This document shows, piece after piece, positions 1-6,625 of a DNA stretch of 19,951 nucleotides. Positions within the stretch are counted from its first letter, which is position 1; each line of letters opens with the position of its first letter. The notes under the pieces are model-generated. The model was not told the DNA's origin, made no database searches, and saw only the letters and a list, made by a program, of their open reading frames with translations. The DNA comes from Euryarchaeota archaeon UBA552 (lineage in GTDB: Archaea; Thermoplasmatota; Poseidoniia; Poseidoniales; Thalassarchaeaceae), in assembly GCA_002499585.1 (NCBI GenBank), contig DAMH01000008.1:1-19951 (forward strand), in the 5' to 3' direction. Made by a program: the position numbers and the translations under genes.

Positions 1-87
1 GGGGGTCACTTTGGAAGGGCCCCTGATGACGATGGAGGTTTCTCCTGGGAGAAGATAGACATCGACAAAATAACCTCGCTGAAGTGA
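1..87 (+). CDS. C-terminal fragment of an upstream gene (hypothetical, truncated by window edge)
   Basis: Frame 1 is open from the first base to a TGA at 85-87 and gives 28 residues ending in DIDKITSLK. The composition (APDDDGG, then EKIDIDK) is acidic and resembles the other proteins of this window, and the reading ends 67 nt before the next gene on the same strand. It is therefore plausibly the tail of a further member of the exported-protein run. The fragment is too short to assign a family, and chance openness over 28 codons cannot be excluded. Confidence 0.45.
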   Translation, partial: GGHFGRAPDDDGGFSWEKIDIDKITSLK

Positions 88-154
88 CTCTGAGAATTGA
101 ACCACTCGAAATCGGAGCCGATGGGTTGAACACACCGTCCCGCCACGGCACGAC

Positions 155-1894
155 ATGGACACCCGGAGGGTTGTGCTATCACTTGGGGTGCTGTTCTCAA
201 CTTCAATACTGATATTTTCCACCGGACTGCTGTTGATGGGAGGCAGTTCAGACCCTTCAGAGGGTACGACTATCCCTGTGGTTGACCCGCTACTACAAGA
301 TGACGGCCACGACCATCGTAATGCAAGTCAGCATGTACTCTCCACCCCGAACATATCACCCCTAGGTTACGACCCGCTGACTGCTCCGGGGAATGCGGAG
401 GTCCAAGTGGCAGAATCGCCCGACGGGCGTATCTACGCCTACATCGCAGGATGGACGGAAATGCACATTGTGGACGTCACTGACCCTGAGAACACATCAG
501 TCACAGGAGTCTATTACGACCCGAACACACAGGTTCTGGATGTCAAGTACCTTCAATACGATGGCAGGGAGTACGTTGTAGTTCAAAATCAACTAGTAGA
601 CCCCGGAGCTGCAGATCCAAATGTCGGAGAGTGGGAGGATCCGACTCAGGTGACTGTCACATTGGTAGAAGTCACGGACAAGACAGACCCCCGGTTTGTC
701 GGCGCCTGGTATGATGCTGATCACCCATCTGGACCTCACAACCTCTACACTCATGTCATAGACGGAGAGTGGTACATATTCGTCGCAAATCCGGATTATG
801 ATTCATGCGATGTGGGCCAGGGAGATGCTTGTGGGGGTATAACCATAGCTCATTTGAATTTTGATGGGCCCGGTGACCAGCCGGTCATTCTGAAAGTCGG
901 AGAAGCTGAGGTAAACTGGGAGACTACACTGGGTGGTTGGATCTACATCCATGACATGACCGTCCAAACCTGGCCGGGCGAGGATTCCAGCGACCCCCGC
1001 TTCGGCAAGACATACATCTACGGTGCATACTGGGAGGCCGGACTCAGAATATTCGACGTTAGTGACGTTCCACATCCCACGAATAGCCCTCTGGAATACG
1101 CATTCATCGCTGGAGGCTGTGTTGCAACCATCGGCACCCAACTCGGCTGCAACTGGAGGGCCCCGGAAGTCGGGCTCTGGATGGACTTTGCTGATCTTGA
1201 CGGGGACGGGCTGCCCGACAGTGGATTCAATGGGAATGAGAATGGTGGCAGGGCGTCATACATCCACTACGCAGAGCCGATTGATGACATGGTAGATGCG
1301 AGCCACTTGGGTTATCCCTCAGGGAAGATGCACCTCACAATCCTTTCAACGGAGGTACTTGAGACCTCTATCGGGACCGGGATGTCCTATTTGCTGGACA
1401 CCACCAATTATGAGGAAGTCAACGGGCAGGTCAGATTCCTTCCAGAACTGATCTACGACTACGAGATCCCGTTCGCGGAGGACCACTACATACCGGGAGG
1501 AGAAGAATGGCTCCTCTTCAGCCCTCACAACGCAGACACCCAGATATTCGACACCACCGGGAGCTACGAGGACACCAGTTTGGGAGGAACATGGGATGGC
1601 AGGATATACCTGTCAAGCTACCACGCAGGGCTTTGGATAGTCGATGTAGAGAGCCTGATGAAGGCAGGGATAGATGGGGGGAATTCGACCGATGCATATT
1701 TTGAAGCAACGGTTGGCTTCCACCTCCCGCACGGAGCGGACGGGACGCCGCTGGAAAGCTCATTTTACGACTTTGGGTGGACTCCGTTTCTATGGGCTGC
1801 TGAATACCACGAGGGTTACACATACCTCTCTTGCATCACGTCTGGATTGTACATAGTTCAGCTGGATATCGACGCACCCTACTCAACTCGCTGA
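155..1894 (+). CDS. Exported LVIVD-repeat beta-propeller protein, membrane-anchored (paralogue 1)
   Basis: A 579-residue protein with an N-terminal hydrophobic segment (about residues 6-29) and no lipobox Cys, so it is either cleaved by signal peptidase or kept as a signal anchor. The body has repeated LVIVD-type strands such as MHIVDVTDP (about 103-111) and LRIFDVSDV, typical of LVIVD-repeat propellers that lie outside the cytoplasm; the family has no settled biochemical role. Just after the membrane segment is a His motif, HxHx5HxLxTPN (H52, H54, H60), shared with the next gene. Near the C-terminus HYIPG, SPHNADT and SYHAGLWIVD are also shared with it. The ATG at 155 lacks a clear Shine-Dalgarno site. 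It is first in a same-strand run with a second LVIVD protein, Sco proteins and a YHYH protein, which suggests a role in extracytoplasmic metal or redox chemistry (inference). Confidence 0.8.
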   Translation: MDTRRVVLSLGVLFSTSILIFSTGLLLMGGSSDPSEGTTIPVVDPLLQDDGHDHRNASQHVLSTPNISPLGYDPLTAPGNAEVQVAESPDGRIYAYIAGWTEMHIVDVTDPENTSVTGVYYDPNTQVLDVKYLQYDGREYVVVQNQLVDPGAADPNVGEWEDPTQVTVTLVEVTDKTDPRFVGAWYDADHPSGPHNLYTHVIDGEWYIFVANPDYDSCDVGQGDACGGITIAHLNFDGPGDQPVILKVGEAEVNWETTLGGWIYIHDMTVQTWPGEDSSDPRFGKTYIYGAYWEAGLRIFDVSDVPHPTNSPLEYAFIAGGCVATIGTQLGCNWRAPEVGLWMDFADLDGDGLPDSGFNGNENGGRASYIHYAEPIDDMVDASHLGYPSGKMHLTILSTEVLETSIGTGMSYLLDTTNYEEVNGQVRFLPELIYDYEIPFAEDHYIPGGEEWLLFSPHNADTQIFDTTGSYEDTSLGGTWDGRIYLSSYHAGLWIVDVESLMKAGIDGGNSTDAYFEATVGFHLPHGADGTPLESSFYDFGWTPFLWAAEYHEGYTYLSCITSGLYIVQLDIDAPYSTR

Positions 1895-1957
1895 TCCGAC
1901 CGAACAACCATTATGTTCAACAGCCTAACCTCCCTCCCGTGGTCTCTGGGGGCCACT

Positions 1958-3898
1958 ATGCGATACCACTTCTTGCCGTCTCTGTCTATCCTAGCCATGT
2001 TTCTCATTTCCACGACGGCTGGCTGCTTCGGCTCGGGCGACGCCGCGTCTGACGACGAACCCTGGGAATGGGTCGACCCGGTGGTTGAGATAGAGGACGC
2101 CAACCATTCTCACAGCGACCTCATGGCTCACAGACTCAAGACGCCCAATGCAAGGATGATAGATTACCACAACCTGAATTGCGACGGCGAGGTAAAACCA
2201 CCCGCAGATCTGGATAATGTGGCCGGCAGGCCTTGTTTTGACCAGTACAAGAACGTAGGTCCAACGCCGGGAGATAACTCGGAGATTTCTATCGAGGGTA
2301 ATTTCATGGATGATTGTGAGATCTACGGGGACGGCAGCGGAGGCTGCTTCGCTTATGTCTCATCCTACAACCAATTCGAGATTCTAGACATCAGCAAACC
2401 GAACGACATAAGGCTTCTGTCAACATACTACGCAGAGGTGGCGCGGATCATCGACATCAAGGCCACGAAGGACAACAACTGGGTCCTCATAAACCACGAG
2501 CTGACCAACTCGGAACTCGACCCAATCCCTAATGACGACGACGCCAACAGCGGGGCAAACAGGCTTGACCTGATCTATGTGGGTGACAAAACCAGCCCGA
2601 TTAAGGTCGCTGAGTGGGACAACCCCCCAGCTGGTTTCCACAATCAGGACCTGCATGTATACTGCGACTGGTCTCCTGCCAACCCTGTCTGGGCACAGGA
2701 AGATTGTCATCTATTCCTTTTCGGTGCCGATCCATATCCTGAGATGGTGGAAGGCTCAAGCGGGACGTTCTACAAGGGGACCCAGGTTTTCTACGCACTG
2801 ATAGACTTCGAAGGTCTGAATCCGTTCAACAACCAACAGCAGCAGAATGCCAGCCGTGAGATCATGCGATGGGGAGGCTACACACCTGAGCCTGAGACCA
2901 CCTGCGGCGGTTCTATATTCAACCACGACAATGTCTTCTTCATACACCCTGTGACAGGTCAGAAAATGCTAGCTGTATCGTACTGGGGCGCGGGCCTCAG
3001 GCTGGTCGATGTCTCCACCCCCCCGCAGGTCCCAGACCCCCTCGGTCTTTCCTGGCCCCCTGAAACTGGACGGTGGCTGGGGTGTGCAACTGACGATTCA
3101 GGTTGGTATGGCCCAGATGGAGGGGGACATGCCAACATGGACCCTGAGGTCTGGCTGGATGCGGAGCAGGGTAACGACAACATCCACTATGCCGTGCCTA
3201 ACGACTACCTTGTCTGCAGCGGAGTCAGCCTGTTAGACCCGCAAGAAGATTGGCCTGAGAAGTGCGGAACAGGCCCGGATGACGCTACACATGGAGTAAA
3301 CTGGAGGCACTACACGTATATCGCCCCGGAATACGGCGTCAACAACAATCACACTGGATTCATATGGACGATAGACACTACTGACCCGGCAAAGCCATTC
3401 CTCGTTTCAAAGTGGAAGCTTCCCGGGACCAGCACAAAGAACGGAGAAGAACATCCTCACCACTACATCCCCGGGAATTACATCTACAGCCCCCACAACG
3501 GGGACACTGCTGCCAACGGCATGGTTTACTGGACCCATTACCACGCAGGGGTATGGGCGACAGACCATGGAATGATATGGGACGAGATAGAATGGAAGAA
3601 TGGCGCACCGGCCCCGGAACTCGGATTCCAAGGAATCGAGAAGCTGGCTCCGACCCACACTATTGGATACTACCTCCCAGCCGGCCCCGAGTGGTCAGAC
3701 AACGCCTCTGCAGACATGGGTTACGACATGGCCGACTGCTGGGCTTCATGCATGATACCATTTGATTGGGGGCTTCAGTTCGACCCCAGGGGCTTCGTCT
3801 TCATATCTGAAATGGTGAGTGGCGTGTATGTCGTCCAATTCGATGAGGACATAGACCCCAAATTCGACTATCCGCCGCTCTGGGATTACAATCTGTGA
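1958..3898 (+). CDS. LVIVD-repeat lipoprotein (paralogue 2)
   Basis: A 646-residue protein starting at the ATG at 1958; an in-frame ATG at 1913 would add 15 residues before the signal peptide and is less likely. MRYHF..FLISTTAGC is a lipoprotein signal with the acceptor Cys at residue 23. The protein is a diverged paralogue of the gene before it: it keeps HxHx5HxLxTPN (H50, H52, H58), an LVIVD-like FEILDISKP, HYIPG, SPHNGDT, a Y-H-A-G-V-W segment and a C-terminal SGVYVVQFD. It is longer and has extra cysteines (for example CEIYGDGSGGC and DCWASC) that could form disulfides. The pair therefore shares a fold and a His set but differs in anchoring, one by a helix and one by lipid. No enzyme motif is recognised. 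It ends 10 nt before the next gene, implying co-transcription. Confidence 0.82.
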   Translation: MRYHFLPSLSILAMFLISTTAGCFGSGDAASDDEPWEWVDPVVEIEDANHSHSDLMAHRLKTPNARMIDYHNLNCDGEVKPPADLDNVAGRPCFDQYKNVGPTPGDNSEISIEGNFMDDCEIYGDGSGGCFAYVSSYNQFEILDISKPNDIRLLSTYYAEVARIIDIKATKDNNWVLINHELTNSELDPIPNDDDANSGANRLDLIYVGDKTSPIKVAEWDNPPAGFHNQDLHVYCDWSPANPVWAQEDCHLFLFGADPYPEMVEGSSGTFYKGTQVFYALIDFEGLNPFNNQQQQNASREIMRWGGYTPEPETTCGGSIFNHDNVFFIHPVTGQKMLAVSYWGAGLRLVDVSTPPQVPDPLGLSWPPETGRWLGCATDDSGWYGPDGGGHANMDPEVWLDAEQGNDNIHYAVPNDYLVCSGVSLLDPQEDWPEKCGTGPDDATHGVNWRHYTYIAPEYGVNNNHTGFIWTIDTTDPAKPFLVSKWKLPGTSTKNGEEHPHHYIPGNYIYSPHNGDTAANGMVYWTHYHAGVWATDHGMIWDEIEWKNGAPAPELGFQGIEKLAPTHTIGYYLPAGPEWSDNASADMGYDMADCWASCMIPFDWGLQFDPRGFVFISEMVSGVYVVQFDEDIDPKFDYPPLWDYNL

Positions 3899-3902
3899 GG
3901 GG
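3897..3902 (+). promoter_or_regulatory. Shine-Dalgarno site deciding a TTG start
   Basis: GAGGGG overlaps the stop codon of the preceding gene and sits 6 nt before the TTG at 3909. It is the only purine-rich site in the short gap, and it supports TTG as the initiator because the signal peptide begins exactly there. Confidence 0.55.
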
Positions 3903-3908
3903 CCGGAT

Positions 3909-4721
3909 TTGAAACGTCTAATCGTGATTCTGCTTATCTTCACCCTCTCTGGCCAGGTCGCTGCGCATGGGGCGAACAGTTACGCAATCATAGTCCGAAA
4001 TGAAAGCGTGATGCCGGAAACTGCAGACCTCCTGGTGAATGACACACTGGTCCTATACAACACCGCAGCATGGAACAGATCTGCAGGCATAGATGTTGAT
4101 GGGGACGGGGTGTTTGACCACACATGCGAAATGGGCGCAAGGAACACGACGTCAAACGAGGACGAGTGCCAATTCACGTTCGATGCCAACAACTCGTGGA
4201 TCCCAGGGACATACACAGTTTCGATTCGGCAAAATGGCTCTGAATGGAGAGAGGTTACAGTCGAGTTGTTACCTGATAACCACACAGAGGCATCGCCCGC
4301 AGGGCCCTACATCCTCCTGCCAACCTTTGATCCAAATGCAGAGAACATGGTCATGATTGAGGGCAATGGGTCCTCATTCAGCAGGTCCTCTGTCCGGATT
4401 GCCCCGGGAGGTAATCTATACATCTACTCCAGCGGGGAGGAGGATTACACGATCCTCAGAGACAACTCCGTGCAAATATGCCAGATCTATGCATCCGGGG
4501 CATCGGGCTGCAAAATATGGTTCTCCTCGCAGGATTGGTCTGAGGGACAGCATACCATCTCCATCGCCGGCCCGGACGGAGCCGGTCCTGCAACCCTCCT
4601 CGTTCGTATTCAGGAAGGGGCGGATGCAAACACGGGGACGGGAATGGTTCAAATGATCGCCAGTTTGGGAGTTCTTACATGTCTGGTATTGTACACCTAC
4701 TATCGGACAAGAAGGAACTGA
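3909..4721 (+). CDS. Exported cupredoxin-like protein with mature N-terminal His, C-terminal TM anchor
   Basis: A 270-residue protein from a TTG start. MKRLIVILLIFTLSGQVAA is a clean signal peptide, and cleavage after AA would leave His20 as the first mature residue. Two related domains follow, about 20-123 and 130-236. Each has a beta-rich pattern, a Cys pair (C73/C87 and C191/C201) and a matching tail of the form W-x-x-G-x-(Y/H)-T-(V/I)-S-I. This looks like an internal duplication of a cupredoxin-like or Ig-like fold. The standard plastocyanin His-Cys-His-Met ligand set is not visible; H71-x-C73-x-M75 is present instead. A helix at about 244-264 with a basic tail anchors the C-terminus. The position directly before two Sco genes suggests copper handling, but this is inference. 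The 3' end overlaps the next gene by 43 nt. Confidence 0.75.
   Translation: MKRLIVILLIFTLSGQVAAHGANSYAIIVRNESVMPETADLLVNDTLVLYNTAAWNRSAGIDVDGDGVFDHTCEMGARNTTSNEDECQFTFDANNSWIPGTYTVSIRQNGSEWREVTVELLPDNHTEASPAGPYILLPTFDPNAENMVMIEGNGSSFSRSSVRIAPGGNLYIYSSGEEDYTILRDNSVQICQIYASGASGCKIWFSSQDWSEGQHTISIAGPDGAGPATLLVRIQEGADANTGTGMVQMIASLGVLTCLVLYTYYRTRRN
4667..4671 (+). promoter_or_regulatory. Shine-Dalgarno site for the first Sco gene
   Basis: GGGAG lies 7 nt before the ATG at 4679, inside the coding end of the preceding gene. It supports the ATG that creates a 43-nt gene overlap. No other ATG, GTG or TTG occurs in frame before the lipobox. Confidence 0.5.
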
Positions 4722-5452
4722 GGAAACAGGTAGGGGTCCTGAGCCTGATATTCGTGATACTCGCACCCGGTTGCCTGGGCAGCGCCGACCAAAGCGAGCC
4801 CGACATTTTCTACGGGGAGGACATAAACCCGCCCCGGCCGACACCTAACTTCGTCCTGATAGATCAAAATGATGATCCGGTTGCATTCAACGACTACCTT
4901 GGGGACGTTGTTGTAGTGGCCTTCCTGTTCACACGATGCCCAGACGTTTGTCCACAAGTGAGCGCCAACATGGCCTGGATTGCAGATGCGCTGGGGGACG
5001 ATCTCGGCGTGGAGGCCCACCTACTATCAATTACAGTCGACCCCTGGTACGACAACTCCAGCGTTCTTTGGAATTACGCATACGACAGGGGCCTTGGATG
5101 GCCCCACCTCTCATCGGATCTAGAAGTCATGGAACCGGTTTGGAGGTCCTTCGAAGTAGGTCTCGAGACATATGCTAACGACTCAGACGGCGATGGTACT
5201 GTAGATGGATTCGATCTTTGTCCGGACACTCCTGAAGGAGAACAGACTGATGCCGACGGATGCGGAGTCGAGACGCAGCAGTCGGAAGGCGAGCTCAAAG
5301 CTATGCACCACCCGCTTTACTACATCGATCACACCACTGGAACCATTATTGTCGACAGGCAGGGCAATCAAAGAGTATACTGGGGTGATTTCGTCTGGAA
5401 TGCAGACATGGTATTGGAGGACATTCGTCACTTAATGGGGGAGTCTGCTTGA
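4679..5452 (+). CDS. Sco1/SenC-family lipoprotein with TSP3-like insertion
   Basis: A 257-residue thioredoxin-fold protein of the Sco1/SenC/PrrC family, which delivers copper to or reduces cysteines of the cytochrome oxidase CuA site or other cuproproteins outside the membrane. The N-terminus carries a hydrophobic stretch ending in LAPGC (lipid-acceptor Cys32). The copper-binding motif is RCPDVCP (C87, C91), and the third ligand is probably His218 in YYIDHTTGTIIVD. SITVDPWYD and the WPHLSSD segment are typical of the family. Between the thioredoxin core and the His loop, residues 167-195 form an Asp-rich insertion (DSDGDGTVDG..DLCPD..DADGC) resembling a thrombospondin type-3 Ca-binding repeat, which is unusual for Sco proteins. 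It overlaps the upstream gene by 43 nt and the downstream Sco gene by 4 nt, so translation is probably coupled. Confidence 0.9.
   Translation: MSGIVHLLSDKKELRKQVGVLSLIFVILAPGCLGSADQSEPDIFYGEDINPPRPTPNFVLIDQNDDPVAFNDYLGDVVVVAFLFTRCPDVCPQVSANMAWIADALGDDLGVEAHLLSITVDPWYDNSSVLWNYAYDRGLGWPHLSSDLEVMEPVWRSFEVGLETYANDSDGDGTVDGFDLCPDTPEGEQTDADGCGVETQQSEGELKAMHHPLYYIDHTTGTIIVDRQGNQRVYWGDFVWNADMVLEDIRHLMGESA
5437..5443 (+). promoter_or_regulatory. Shine-Dalgarno site deciding a TTG start
   Basis: A GGGGGAG run ends 5 nt before the TTG at 5449, which itself overlaps the TGA of the previous gene (TTGA). This supports TTG over the later in-frame ATG codons inside the signal peptide. Confidence 0.55.
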
Positions 5453-6558
5453 TTTCGAAAGGGCTGTGTGTGTCTGTCATGCTCTCGATGGCCCTCTTTG
5501 CAGGCTGTATAGAAGGGGTCAACGACAACTCAAGCGAATTCAACGGGATCGAGTACAAAGATCCCCCCGAGGCTCCTGGGTTCACCCTTACAGACCAACA
5601 CGGAAGAAATGTATCTCTGTCAGATTATGAGGACAAGATCGTCGTACTCGCGTTCATATACACGTCCTGCCCTGATGTTTGTCTGATCATTTCCTCGAAC
5701 CTTCAGTGGACGAAGATGAGATTGGACGAACAGGGGATGTCCGATGAAGTGGTCTTCCTCTCCGTTACGATCGACCCTGCCAAGGACACAGTAGACAGAC
5801 TCTCAAGGTGGACCGATGCCACAGGTTACGACTGGCCACACCTCACTTCCACGGACATCGACAGCCTGGTAAGCGTCTGGGAGGATTGGAACGTAGTCGT
5901 GGACAACGACCACATCAATGCGAGCACGCCCCCAGACGACAGCACAAACAGAGTGCTGGTGGTCGGCCCAGATGGATCGGAAATGAAGATTGACACCCCG
6001 TGGCAAGATGTGGAGTTCTCTCAGACGACTGAGGGGCTGTTAGAATTTGCCTTTGAGTCCAGAAACCTCACTTATGACTCCCTCAACGGAACCATCCTGG
6101 ATTGGACCGCCAATGATACATTCTCATGGGATATGCTCATTTGGAACCAATCAACCGAAAATTGGACCAAGACAGACACTCCTCCACAGGACATCCTGTT
6201 GTCCCCGGACACGCACATCGCCTTCGCACCTAGCGACTACAACACGACAGATCTGCCCCCTGGGGTGGACTGCAACGGACATGGTTGGGTCATGGGAACA
6301 GGGTCCGGAGCACATTGCATGTGTGACGAAGGCTATGTCCGTCCCGATGGAAACTGGCTAGGTTGCGTCTCCGAATCTGCCGAAGATGGGGTAACCGGTG
6401 TCGACCCTCACGAGCAGTCCCTCGGGGACTACAGAGTCGGCCACACAACTGCCACGTTCATAGTCGACAGGAACGGTGACAAGCGGATAGCATGGGGAGG
6501 TGTGACCTGGGACCCCAGCCTATTTTTGATGGACATCGAGCTTTTGCTTGAAGAATAA
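5449..6558 (+). CDS. Sco1/SenC-family lipoprotein with about 170-residue insertion containing an EGF-like module
   Basis: A 369-residue second Sco homologue, far longer than typical members of roughly 200 residues. The TTG start overlaps the previous stop by 4 nt. The signal ends in LFAGC (lipid-acceptor Cys20). The core has the copper motif TSCPDVC (C74, C78), SVTIDPAKDT and YDWPHLTS. The conserved His is displaced to His332 in VGHTTATFIVDRNGD, followed by the same R-x-x-W-G-x-x-x-W ending as its neighbour. The insertion (about 150-325) has several N-x-S/T sequons and a Cys cluster at 275-306 (C275, C290, C292, C306) with CNGHG and CMCDEGY, like an EGF fold. The Cys and His ligands remain, so copper binding is plausible. 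The insertion occupies the same place as the TSP3-like insertion of the paralogue, suggesting a partner-docking module (inference). Confidence 0.88.
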   Translation: MISKGLCVSVMLSMALFAGCIEGVNDNSSEFNGIEYKDPPEAPGFTLTDQHGRNVSLSDYEDKIVVLAFIYTSCPDVCLIISSNLQWTKMRLDEQGMSDEVVFLSVTIDPAKDTVDRLSRWTDATGYDWPHLTSTDIDSLVSVWEDWNVVVDNDHINASTPPDDSTNRVLVVGPDGSEMKIDTPWQDVEFSQTTEGLLEFAFESRNLTYDSLNGTILDWTANDTFSWDMLIWNQSTENWTKTDTPPQDILLSPDTHIAFAPSDYNTTDLPPGVDCNGHGWVMGTGSGAHCMCDEGYVRPDGNWLGCVSESAEDGVTGVDPHEQSLGDYRVGHTTATFIVDRNGDKRIAWGGVTWDPSLFLMDIELLLEE

Positions 6559-6625
6559 CCCGAGATGTCGAATTACCTCTCATTTCACGCGATGGGTCAA
6601 AATGCATGTTCCGTGTGCCACCGCC

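Noticed and set aside
4416..4844. A 142-codon minus-strand frame across the cupredoxin-like/Sco junction
   Set aside because: No domain and basic composition; both plus-strand genes have signal peptides and family motifs.
6548..6625. Possible TTG start at 6548 or ATG at 6602 for the YHYH protein
   Set aside because: They add a Cys/Arg-rich leader before the hydrophobic segment; ATG 6626 gives a normal signal and the same MGQRA start as another surface protein here.
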